A stretch of 64,000 bases of DNA from Phragmites australis (Eukaryota; Streptophyta; Magnoliopsida; Poales; Poaceae), in assembly GCF_958298935.1 (NCBI RefSeq), contig NC_084938.1:5587501-5651500 (forward strand), given 5' to 3'. Shown here in pieces: positions 11,793 to 21,800 of this stretch (position 1 is its first letter; every line of letters begins with the position of its first letter). The notes below the pieces were generated by a model, which ran no database searches, was not told the DNA's origin, and was given only the letters and a program-made list of their open reading frames with translations. A program made the position numbers and the translations under genes.

Positions 11793-12355
11793 TGACGACA
11801 ACAACAACAAAGTCTTTGTCTCAAGCAAGTTGGGGTAGAGTAGAGATGAAAATCATAATATTCAACTAAAAAGATGATGATAAAACAATAATAAATAAAA
11901 GTACTAGTAATAGTAAAAAAATAATAGTAATAACGGTAACAGAAAATTGATGCATAAGTCATGGTTCTGGTACGTGGATTGTTAACTTTCACACGTTTCT
12001 ATCTATAGATAGTTCTTTGAGATATTCTATTCCTTCAAGTCTTTCTTTACAGAATCCTCCCATATTAAGTTTGGTTGACTCCTACCTCCCTTCACATTAT
12101 CAGCGCGCATTGGTATCCTGCTATATACAGATAACTCCTGAGGCCTCTGTTGGGTATGTCCAAACCATCTTAGCGGATATTGAACAAGCTTTTCTTCAAT
12201 TGACGCTACCTTTACCCTATCACATATATCATTATTTCAGATATGATCCTTTCGTGTATGACCACCTATTCATCACGACATACGCATCTCTGCTCTACTT
12301 AACTGATGGACATGTCGCCTTTTAGTTGACTAACATTCAGCTCCATACTATTAGA
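11793..12355 (-). mobile_element. 5'-truncated RTE-type LINE fragment
   Basis: On the - strand the sequence matches the last part of the larger LINE at 12940-16245: the C-terminal coding region (about 12355-11960) and then the 3' end with its (TTG)n tail, seen on + as gacaacaacaacaaag at 11797-11812. It lies in the intron between the fifth and sixth recognisable GABA-T exons, in the same orientation as that gene and opposite to the full-length LINE. It is decayed and 5'-truncated, as usual for target-primed retrotransposition. Confidence 0.65.
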
Positions 12356-12920
12356 AATATAAAGTCATTATTCATTACGTATAGGTTAGGTTACTAGAGT
12401 CATTATTATGTACTGTCTCATGTACTCTCTATATATTGCTCCTAAGAACTATCTCAATCCACCTTCCATGTTTTCCTTGACCTTTGACTTCACCTGGCCT
12501 CCTTGATTGTTCGGCACCAAGAACTTCGCTTGGTCTCGATCATCCCGCCATCGATCCTCAAATTGCATCCATCACCTGCACACCATGAGACAAGCAAACA
12601 TATATCTCCAACTCCAATTCCAGTTAGTCCATAATCAATATGTTCAAATAAAATCCCAAATCAATTCAAATCACATCAAAGCTCATGCAAAATTGAAGAT
12701 CATCAAACCAAATAAATACCAATATCAATCACTTATCACAAATAAACGAAGGCATATTTCAACTAGATTTCTCATATTGAAACAACAAAATCATCATTAA
12801 CAAAACAAAATGTGGCATTTATTATTGTCACGAGGACAATGAAATATCAAAAGTACGTACCAATGAGGGCTTTGTGGTACGGTGTTCCAAAAGGAGTGGT
12901 AGAAGGGTAATTTGTTTAAT

Positions 12921-12939
12921 TGCTCAGTTGCAGCTTTGA
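12921..12939. repeat. Left target-site duplication of the LINE (19 bp)
   Basis: tgctcagttgcagctttga is repeated exactly at 16246-16264 on the far side of the LINE. It belongs to a GABA-T exon, coding on - for KAATEQ, so one copy is the original exon sequence. Confidence 0.9.
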
Positions 12940-13038
12940 ACTCCGCCTATGTTGTCTCGACATAGCCGGTCCCAAGCCCGGGTAAAGGAGGAGGGTTGTG
13001 ATAGGCTTGGCGAGCCAACATAAAACTCAGCCACTCTT

Positions 13039-14253
13039 ATGGAGATGAAACCCGAAAGAAAATCGTTGGGGCGTAACCCTCTTAGCGACGCGCCACATTG
13101 GAACCCGGATGTGGTGTTAAATGAGCAAGGGCCGGGCCGTCACCCCCTTGGTGGCGCGCCGTATCTTGATCTGGATACGGTGATAAGTGGGCAAGGATCG
13201 GGTCGTCGCATCCTTAGTGGCGCGCTACATCGGCGCCCGAGTGTAGTGAAAAATGAGCAAGGGTCTTCGCATTTGACTCGACGAGTGCGAAGGGTAAGGA
13301 AGCTAGCCGAGCCAAGTAGGATCCGCTTAGGTAGCTGGAACGTAGGGTCCCTAACGGGTAAGCTACGGGAGTTAGTTGATACAGCGGTGAGGAGACGGGT
13401 TAATATCCTATGCGTCCAAGAAACCAAATGGAAAGGACAGAAGGCGAAGGAGGTGGAGGATACCGGCTTCAAGCTGTGGTACACGGGGACAACTACAAAT
13501 AAAAATGGAGTAGGCATCTTGATCGACAAGAGCCTCAAGTATGGAGTGGTAGACGTCAAGAGGCAAGGGGACCGGATTATCCTGGTCAAGCTGGTCGTTG
13601 GGGACTTAGTTCTCAATGTTATCAGCGCGTATGCCCCTCAAGTAGGCCACAATGAGAGCACCAAGAGGAAATTCTGGGAAGGCCTGGAGGACATGGTTAG
13701 GAGTGTACCTATTGGCGAGAAGCTCTTCATAGGAGGAGACCTCAATGGCCACGTGGGTACATGTAACACAGGTTTCGAGGGGGTGCATGGGGGCTTTGGT
13801 TATGGAAGCAGGAATCAAGAAGGAGAGGATCTCTTAAGCTTTGCTCTAGCCTACGACATGATCGTAGCAAACACCCTCTTTAAAAAAAGGGAATCCCATC
13901 TAGTGACCTTTAGTAGTGGCCAACACTCTAGCCAGATCGATTTCGTCCTCTCGAGAAGAGAAGACAGGCGTGCTTGCCTAGATTGTAAGGTGATACCTGG
14001 AGAGAGTGTTGTCCCTCAACATAAGCTTTTGGTGGCTGACTTCCGCTTCCGGATACGTGTTCAGCGGGATAAGCGCGCTAAAGTCGCTAGAACGAAGTGG
14101 TGGAAGCTCAGGGGGGAAGCGGCTCAAGCTTTCAAGGAGAGGGTAATTAAGGAGGGCTCTTGGGAGGAAGGAGGTGATGCAAACAATATGTGGATAAAGA
14201 TGGCGACTTGCGAAGGTGGCTTCCGAGGAGTTTGGGGTGACGAGGGGAAGTAG
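13039..14253 (+). CDS. LINE AP-like endonuclease part of polyprotein
   Basis: The 404-residue frame carries an endonuclease/exonuclease/phosphatase domain from about residue 90: LGSWNVGSLTGK, the catalytic glutamate in CVQETKW, GGDLNGHVG (Asp and Asn), and the C-terminal QIDFVLSRRED and PQHKLLVADF with its histidine. This domain nicks target DNA to prime reverse transcription. The frame ends early at 14253. About 40 bases before that, after KMATC, the reading frame appears to shift because a few bases are missing, and coding continues in the next frame. The two frames were originally one polyprotein. The first 90 residues contain short imperfect repeats (GRHPLGGAP, GRRILSGAL) and no known domain. 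Confidence 0.85.
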   Translation: MEMKPERKSLGRNPLSDAPHWNPDVVLNEQGPGRHPLGGAPYLDLDTVISGQGSGRRILSGALHRRPSVVKNEQGSSHLTRRVRRVRKLAEPSRIRLGSWNVGSLTGKLRELVDTAVRRRVNILCVQETKWKGQKAKEVEDTGFKLWYTGTTTNKNGVGILIDKSLKYGVVDVKRQGDRIILVKLVVGDLVLNVISAYAPQVGHNESTKRKFWEGLEDMVRSVPIGEKLFIGGDLNGHVGTCNTGFEGVHGGFGYGSRNQEGEDLLSFALAYDMIVANTLFKKRESHLVTFSSGQHSSQIDFVLSRREDRRACLDCKVIPGESVVPQHKLLVADFRFRIRVQRDKRAKVARTKWWKLRGEAAQAFKERVIKEGSWEEGGDANNMWIKMATCEGGFRGVWGDEGK

Positions 14254-15652
14254 AAGCGAAGCGAAAGATACCTGGTGGTGGAACGAGGATGTCCAGAAGG
14301 CTATCAAGGAGAAGAAAGAATGTTTCAAACGCCTACACTTGGACAGGAGTGTTGACAACATAGAGAAGTACAAGGTGGCGAAGAAGACCGCAAAGCGAGC
14401 AGTGAGTGAAGCAAGAGGTCGGGCGTATGAGGACCTCTACCAGCGGTTAAACACGAAGGAAGGGGAAAGGGACATCTATAAGATGGCCAAGATCCGTGAG
14501 AGGAAGACGAGGGATGTCAACCAAGTCAAATGCATCAAGGATGGGACAGATCGACTTCTGGTGAAGGAAGATGAGATTAAGAATAGATGGCGAGAGTACT
14601 TCGACCAATTGTTCAATGGCGGAGGTGAGAGCTCTTCCATTGAGCTGGACGACTCCTTTGATGATGCCAACAGGCGTTTTGTACGAAGGATTCAGGAGTT
14701 TGAGGTCAAAGAGGCTTTAAAGAGGATGAAAGGAGGCAAGGCAATGGGCCCTGATGGTATCCCTATTGAGGTGTGGAGATGCCTTGGAGACATAGCAATT
14801 GTATGGCTAACTAAGCTTTTCAACCTCATTTTGTGGGCAAACAAGATGCCCGAAGAATGGAGGCGGAGTATATTAGTACCAATCTTCAAGAATAAGGGGG
14901 ATATTCAAAGTTGTACTAATTACCGTGGGATTAAGATGATGAGCCATACGATGAAGCTATGGGAGAGAGTCATTGAACACCGCTTACGAAGAATGACAAG
15001 CGTGACCAAAAATCAGTTTGGTTTCATGCCTGGGAGGTCGACCATGGAAGCTATCTTCTTGGTACGACAACTTATGGAGAGATACAGGGAGCAAAAGAAG
15101 GACTTGCATATGGTGTTCATTGACTTAGAGAAGGCCTACGATAAGATACCGCGGAATGTTATGTGGTGGGCCTTAGAGAAGCACAAAGTCCCAACAAAGT
15201 ATATTACCCTTATCAAGGATATGTACGATAATGTTGTGACAAGTGTTCGGACAAGCGATGGTGACACCAATGATTTTCCAATTAGAATAGGACTGCACCA
15301 AGGGTCAGCTTTGAGCCCTTATCTTTTTGCTTTGGTGATGGATGAGGTCATAAGGGATATACAAGGTGATATCCCATGGTGTATGATCTTTGCAGATGAT
15401 GTGGTGCTAGTCGACGATAGTAGGACGGAGGTAAATGGAAAGTTGAAGCTGTGGAGACAGACCTTGGAGTCGAAGGGTTTTAGGCTTAGTAGAACTAAAA
15501 CTGAGTACATGAGGTGCGATTTTAGTATTTCTAGGCACGAGGAGGATGAGGTTTGCTTTGACAGGCAGGTGATACCTCAGAAGGATACCTTTCGATATTT
15601 GGGGTCGATGCTGCAGAAGGATGGTGAAATCGATGAAGATGTGAGCCATTGA
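14216..15652 (+). CDS. LINE reverse transcriptase part of polyprotein
   Basis: The 478-residue frame is the non-LTR reverse transcriptase. Visible motifs in order are GPDGIPIEVWR, FKNKGDIQSCTNYRGI, NQFGFMPGRSTMEA, VFIDLEKAYDKIPR, GLHQGSALSPYLFAL and the catalytic box FADDVVLVDD, followed by the thumb region FRYLGSMLQKDG. The first ATG is unlikely to be the true start, since the frame continues the endonuclease polyprotein across a small deletion. A TGA at 15650-15652, probably a C-to-T change of CGA, ends it early; homologous coding continues to about 16156. Confidence 0.85.
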   Translation: MASEEFGVTRGSRSEAKDTWWWNEDVQKAIKEKKECFKRLHLDRSVDNIEKYKVAKKTAKRAVSEARGRAYEDLYQRLNTKEGERDIYKMAKIRERKTRDVNQVKCIKDGTDRLLVKEDEIKNRWREYFDQLFNGGGESSSIELDDSFDDANRRFVRRIQEFEVKEALKRMKGGKAMGPDGIPIEVWRCLGDIAIVWLTKLFNLILWANKMPEEWRRSILVPIFKNKGDIQSCTNYRGIKMMSHTMKLWERVIEHRLRRMTSVTKNQFGFMPGRSTMEAIFLVRQLMERYREQKKDLHMVFIDLEKAYDKIPRNVMWWALEKHKVPTKYITLIKDMYDNVVTSVRTSDGDTNDFPIRIGLHQGSALSPYLFALVMDEVIRDIQGDIPWCMIFADDVVLVDDSRTEVNGKLKLWRQTLESKGFRLSRTKTEYMRCDFSISRHEEDEVCFDRQVIPQKDTFRYLGSMLQKDGEIDEDVSH

Positions 15653-16156
15653 ATCAAAGCCGGATGGATGAAGTGGCGCCAAGCTTCCGGCGTCCTCTGC
15701 GACAAGAGAGTACCACAGAAGCTAAAAGGCAGGTTCTATAGGACGGCAATTAGACATGCGATGTTGTATGGCGCAGAATGTTGGCCAACTAAAAGGCGAC
15801 ATGTCTAACGGTTGAGTGTAGCGGAGATGCGCATGCTGAGATGGATATGTGGCCACACAAGAAAGGATCGGGTTCGAAATGATGACATACGTGATAGAGT
15901 TGGTGTAGCACCAATTGAAGAGAAGCTTGTCCAACATCGTTTGAGATGGTTTGGGCATATACAACGCAGGCCCTCAGAAGCGCCTGTACATAGCGGAAGA
16001 ATAAAGCGTGCAGATAATGTCAAGAGAGATCGAGGTAGACCAAACTTGATATGGGAGGAGTCTGTAAAGAGGGATCTGAAAGATTGGAATATCACCAAAG
16101 AACTAGCCATGGACAGGGGTGCGTGGAAGTTAGCTATCCACGTGCTAGAGCCATGA
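15653..16156 (+). pseudogene. C-terminal remainder of LINE polyprotein
   Basis: The same frame continues after the TGA ([31 protein letters not shown]). A second stop, TAA at about 15806, apparently replaces a CAA codon, and the frame then stays open through MRMLRWICGHTRKDR to a natural stop at 16154-16156. Both stops fit C-to-T decay of methylated DNA. This C-terminal part is normally joined to the reverse transcriptase. Confidence 0.75.
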
Positions 16157-16245
16157 CTAGACTTGCAAGATCTTATGGGTTTCATCTCTAGCCTACCCCC
16201 AACTTGTTTGGGACTGAAAGGCTTTGTTGTTGTTGTTGTTGTTGC

Positions 16246-16264
16246 TGCTCAGTTGCAGCTTTGA
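16246..16264. repeat. Right target-site duplication of the LINE (19 bp)
   Basis: An exact copy of 12921-12939, directly after the (TTG)n tail of the LINE. The GABA-T exon continues from here to its acceptor at 16285. Confidence 0.9.
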
Positions 16265-17787
16265 CTAGTCGAGGCTCATTACCACCTGAAAACAAGAAAA
16301 AATAATGAATAAATATAATGTCTAGAATGACATGCAAATGTAGCAAAGTGAAAGTTTCAAAGAGCTTAATCAGTGGATGCGACCAGGATGTGTTCTTGGT
16401 GCTGGGTACTTGGAAGTCTCAAGTATTGCCTGAATCAAGCACAGTTATATATTTTCCTTCTATGTGATAGCTCTAAAAAATCCTTTGATATATTTTAATC
16501 ACGCACAGTCAAATTCAATGACTACAAGCATGGAGAAATAACAAATAAGAGATAATAAAAATAGCATTCTATAAATAATGCATCAAATTGCTAATATTCT
16601 ATCATAAGATTTGACACCACAGCTTGCATATACTTAAAGCTGTACAACACAGTCCTGCAAGGGCATCTATGTACTTCTTCCCATTGATATCATAAACATA
16701 AGAACCCTGCAAAATAAGTTACACGATGTAAGGTAAAACTGACAATCACTGTGGTTTGAATCGAAATCAACATTCCAAACTTTATTTTCCAAAATTATTT
16801 TTGCCGCATTGTAAGAAAAATAAATAAATAAATAAATAAATAAGAGAAATTAGCACAATGCCACAGTCCAGAACCTTAGATCTCTCTATAACCAGAGAAT
16901 GCAAATCGGTGCTCTGCCATCCAGCTGTGAATGGAGCCAGCATGCTATGCCCCTTAAACCTGAAACAAGTAAATACTTCAGAGTAATTAGAATAAATTAC
17001 ACACCAATTATGTTTCCGCACATCCTAGCTCATAGCAAACTGTCACTATTCTGCAGTTGGAAATTTTACACACCTATTCTCTTCTGTGGTCTGAAGTGAA
17101 GGTTCAGAGATGTAATATCTGGCTGATGCCTCTAAAAAACTATGTGTCTTATGCAAGCTTCCAGCACTAGCCACATATTTTGTCAAGCTGCTTAACTGCG
17201 TGAAGGGAGGGAAAGGGAAAATAGTAAAAAGAAATTAGACATGCTAGCTATAAGAAACTACTGAAAGAAAAATTAATGATTTGCAGTATTATGAATTACT
17301 TCGATCTTCTCAAGCTCTGGTATTAAGATTGTCAGAACGAAAGTTGTAATCTTGAACAAAACCACTATAGTTTGAATTTTAAAAACCGGGAAAATTGGGT
17401 CACAGAGGAGACAGAGTTTAAAGAAACTGTTCTTCCATGGCTGCTCCGGAGTTGCTCAACTCTACTGTTTTTCTACTCCATAATTACTAAAAAAAGGATA
17501 TGTCTTCTAAAAAAACAAAACAGAAATGCCAAAAATCTAATCTGGTTCCACACTTCCGCCTCCAAACAAATTTTATGTTGAAAAAACTGCTCCTGAAATT
17601 TCCGCGAAACAAACAAACACTTCGATGCATCAACCCAAACCCACTCCACTTCATGTCCACGCTGCTGGACGAAACAAATAAAGAAAAATAGCATCTTCCT
17701 CTCCCAATCCGCCGCTGCGATCAAGATGAAGGTGGTGTGATCACCTGGGAGGCGCCATTGGATCTGAGGAAGCCGCGGGGCGATCAT

Positions 17788-18889
17788 CTCCCCGGGATTC
17801 ATTTCCGCCCACCTTCCTCACTTCACTTCACGGGTTCTTGAACTGGAAGGAAGCGAGAGCGACAAGCGGAGGTGAGAGGTGCAAGGGTGGGGGACGTAAT
17901 GGGATTTATCCGTCCGTTTCTGTCGCAGCCAAGCGGCAGCCAAAATGGCGGGCCCCGAGGAGCGTGATGATACGTCCACCCTGGAATCGCACACTCATAT
18001 GTAGTTCCGATGAATCTAACCCAAAATTGAGCATGTGTTCGACCACACTTAAAGTCGAAATAATACCCAACCCTATAGTCGTGTTTGCTTCAAGGTTGAA
18101 ATGATTATGTGAGCTAATTATCATTGAGTGAGCCCTGAGCCCTTAAGATGCATTCAACACTTAACATTCGATCTATCTTGCCTTCAAACTTCATGCGTCA
18201 TGTTCTGTTGGGATGCCACTCAATCGGTTCAGATGCGTAGAGAATGCTTTAGCATTGAATCAAATCTCTTTTTTAAGATCATATTGAATAAAATCCCTAG
18301 CATTGTTGCATCATTATTTTAGAGTGGGTTTGGTTAGAGAGTAAGATTGAATAGGATAAATCTATCCCTATTTTTTAAGATGTGATGGTAAAATTTACTG
18401 TTTGGTTGTGTTTGATAAGATGATCTAATTTTTTGTTTATTTGGTGAGATTAGAGTATGTAAGGTGAGTTAGTTTTCTGTTTAGTTGGATATATGGGATA
18501 TGCTGAGTCGGTTATGATGATCTTTTGATGAATTTACCTTTGTCAGCACTTGTCGTACGCTGTTGAGCTACGTCACCAGAAGATGAGGGCCGTCAGATTG
18601 GAATCGGACGGCCATGCCGCACATACAGTGGAGAGCTCGCTTGAGGAGGTTATGGAGAGTTTGGGGAATTCTCTAACCAATAGCAAGCATCAACACATTA
18701 TATCCACTCATCACCCAAGCCCCCCTTCCACTGGAGTCAGTGGCCTTCACTCTAAGGTTTACAAAAACTGTTTGACACCTGAAAATCGAGACCCAATGAT
18801 TTTTTGATATTCGCGAAAACCAGAAAATTCGGTCGAAACTCGATGAGAATTGGGACAAATTCACTCGGGAAAAATAAAAAAAAAAAGTA
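17788..18889. other. Former GABA-T promoter region and repeat-like DNA
   Basis: The first 200 bp upstream of the pseudogene start are moderately GC-rich, as expected of a promoter and leader. From about 18330 the sequence has the tttggtt-rich character of MITEs (gggtttggttagagagtaag), but no matching opposite end was found. No gene is supported. Confidence 0.4.
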
Positions 18890-21800
18890 ATACATGCAAT
18901 AGTGCTAGGTTGTGCTATTGCTAATTCATTATTAAAAATTAAAAATCAATATGCTCAATAATAAAAATATCTTCTACCATAAACTAGAAACTGAAGGTTC
19001 CATAACAAAAGTAAGGTATATTAATTGCATCTAAAATAAATTCATACATAGTAATTAATACAGCTACTTTGTCTTAACGATTCGCCCTTCATTATGATCA
19101 CGACGTACATAGGGAGGTTCGTCGGTGTCTTGCATGGGATCTAGGTCAACGTCCTCTCCGAAAGGAGGTATCACATCAAATTGATTGTAGTCTTACTCGT
19201 CAACAACATTCTTCACTCCGACAATCCTTCTTTTTTCTTGAAGAACCATGTGGCGCTCCTCCTTGTTAGCCGGGTCTGGGTCCTTTACATAGAAGACTTG
19301 CATAACATCGTTCGCAAGTACGAATGGTTATTCTCTGTATCCAGCGAGCTTTTGGTCCACTGTAATCATACCGTACTTGTCGATCTTCACACCCCCTAGG
19401 AGTCTAACCTATTGGCACCGGAAAAGAGGAACCTTTAACACTCCATAGTCGAGCTCCCAGATCTCCTCTACGAATCTGTAGTAGGTCTCCCTATTTCCAT
19501 TGCAGTCGTAGGCATCTATACTGACACCGCTATTTTATTTAGCGCTCTTATTATCCTGAGCTCTCGTATAAAATTTATAGTCATTTATGTCATATCCTTG
19601 GATTGTGAGGACTGTAGTTGACGGTCCGTGAGCCAACACAGTCAACTGAGCACACTCTATCTATTTATACATCACCTGTTTATGTAACCAGGCATCAAAA
19701 TGATTTCGATGCTCTCACGCGATCCAAACATCGGATTTCCCTGGGTTTATGATGCGTAGCATCTTCTGGTGTTCTTCGACATATGGGTCCACTATAACTG
19801 ATTGTTGCAGAACTACGAAATGTGCTTGCGTGAATGAAACGGGGTCGTTAGTACAGAATGAGTTTGCACCTATCGTCCCTTTCCCCTGTAGCCTCCCCTC
19901 ATGACGAGATACAGGCACACCAATCGATTTGAGATTCATGTAGTCGACACAGAAATCAATGACCTCCTCGGTTCCCTAGCCCTCGGCCATGCAGCCTTCC
20001 GGTCGATTCCGGTTACGAACATATTTCTTCAGAACTCTCATTAACCTCTCGAAAGGGTACATCTGATGCATAAACACGGGGCCAAGAATTTGTATCTCTT
20101 TCACAATGTGAACAATGAGATGCATCATGATATCAAAAAACGAAGGAGGGAACAACGCCTCAAGCTAGGATAGAGTCTCGACCACGTCTTCCTGCAGCTT
20201 ATCTAGCTTGTTCGAATCGATGGCCTTCTGTGATATCGCGTTGAAGAACGAACACAGTTTTATGATTGGATTTCGGACCTTCGATGGCAGAATACCTCTA
20301 ATTGCAATTGAAAGCATTTGTGTCATCATCACATGACAATCATGAAACTTCATGCCAGTTAATTTCAAATCTTTCATGTTTACTAGTCTCTTTATGTTGG
20401 TGGAGTAACCTAATGGAACTTTGATTCCATGCAAGCACTTGCACATTGCAATTTTCTCCACCTTGCTCATACTGTAGCTAGCGGGACCAAGATATTTGTC
20501 GCCTTCTTTCATATCTTCGGGATGTAGATCTTGTCTGAGTTTCAAATATTTCAGGTCCTTCCGTGCTTGGAGTGTATCCTTTGTTTTGCCAGGCATGTCT
20601 AGTAACGTACCAATCAAGCTATTAAACACATTCTTCTCAATGTGTATGACATCGATTGTGTGTCGAACCACTAAATCCGACCAATAAGCTAAGTCATAAA
20701 AAATAGATTCTTTTTTGAACATAGGAGCTCTAAGATTAGATTTCGGAACCGGTGTACTCCTGCGTCCCTTTCCAAGAATAACCCTAAGTCCCTTTACCAT
20801 GTCATATACCTGTCTCCCAGTGCGATGCTTAGGAGGTGATCGAGTCTCAACTTTCCCATCAAAAGCTCTCCTGTTGCTGCGGTATGGGTGGTTCTTGCAA
20901 AGAAATTTACGATCACCTATGTACACCATTTTTCAGCTATTCTTCAGCCACAAGCTCTCTATTTCATCCAAACAATGCATGCATGCACAATAGCATTTGA
21001 TAGTCTGGCCCGATAGGTTGCCAATCCTGGATTGTTACGAGCAGCATTGCGCGTAGGGTGAAATTCTCTCGTTTGTATGCATCTCATACCTGCACACCAT
21101 CGTTCCACAGTATTACAAGACCTTCCATTAATGGTTTCAGGTATACATCGATATCGTTGCCAGGTTGCCTCGGCCCTGGTATCAGCACTGGCATCATAAT
21201 GTACTTCCGCTGCATACACAACAAAGGAGAAAGGTTGTAGATACATAGAGTCACAGGTCAAGTGCTATGACTACTACTCATGTTGCCGAATAGATTCATC
21301 CCATCCGTACTCAACCCAAATCTTATATTCCTCACATCTTCTGCAAAGGGCTCCTTGTATTTCCTATCGATGTTTCTTCACTGTGTAGAATCAGCGGGGT
21401 GTCTCAACATTCTATCATCCTTGTGCTCCTCAGCGTGCCACCGCAACAGTTCGACATGCCTTTTGTTTGCGAATAAACGCTCCAACCGAGGGACTATAGA
21501 AAATACCACATCACCTTGATAGGAGGATTTTTATTCTTTCCTTCACCATCGATATCATCACGGTCACGCTTGTACCGTGATGCACCACAGACGAGACACG
21601 CTTCCAAGTCTGCATGCTCTCTGCAATACAACATGTAATTGTTTGAACATGCATGTATTTTTTGCACTTCCAACCCCAATGGGCACACAACCTGCTTGGC
21701 TTGGTATGTGTTTTCTGGCAGCACATTTTTCTTTGGAAGTAATTTCTGCAAGAACAGTAACAACTCTGTGAAACTTGTATCAGACCATTTGTTGCTTGCC

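Larger units (their letters stand above)
12940..16245 (+). mobile_element. RTE-clade non-LTR retrotransposon (LINE)
   Basis: A 3.3-kb insertion is flanked by perfect 19-bp target duplications. The order is 5' leader, endonuclease, reverse transcriptase, short 3' UTR and a (TTG)n tail, with no separate gag-like ORF1. This layout and tail are known for plant RTE-clade elements. It lies inside a GABA-T exon, antisense to that gene. It is close to full length but interrupted by a small deletion and two nonsense codons, so it is probably immobile now. Confidence 0.88.
10304..17787 (-). pseudogene. GABA transaminase (gamma-aminobutyrate aminotransferase) pseudogene
   Basis: The intact enzyme is a mitochondrial PLP-dependent transaminase that converts GABA to succinic semialdehyde. 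Recognisable exons, in order: 17787-17745 (start MIAPRLPQI), 17195-17074, 16959-16875 ([14 protein letters not shown]), 16706-16634, 16285-16246 continuing at 12920-12861, 11740-11693 (QAVLKKYDILLI), 11627-11563, 11468-11382, 11305-11227 (SFAHGFTYSGHPVSC), 11150-11059, 10954-10876, 10601-10486 ([16 protein letters not shown]) and 10393-10304 (stop TAA). Most splice sites survive. Lesions: a LINE inside the fifth exon; a 2-bp insertion after FYHSFW; all exons between there and 11740 missing; a scrambled exon at 11627; a 1-bp deletion near 11450; a 1-bp insertion near 11100. GLWC has become GLCC. Exons 1 and 2 do not join in frame. Retained introns make it a unitary or duplicated pseudogene, not a processed one. 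Confidence 0.85.

Noticed and set aside
13039..16156. Large endonuclease and reverse transcriptase frames as host genes
   Set aside because: Domain order, (TTG)n tail and 19-bp target duplications show they belong to a LINE.
10304..17787. Functional GABA transaminase gene
   Set aside because: LINE within an exon, missing central exons and at least three independent frameshifts.
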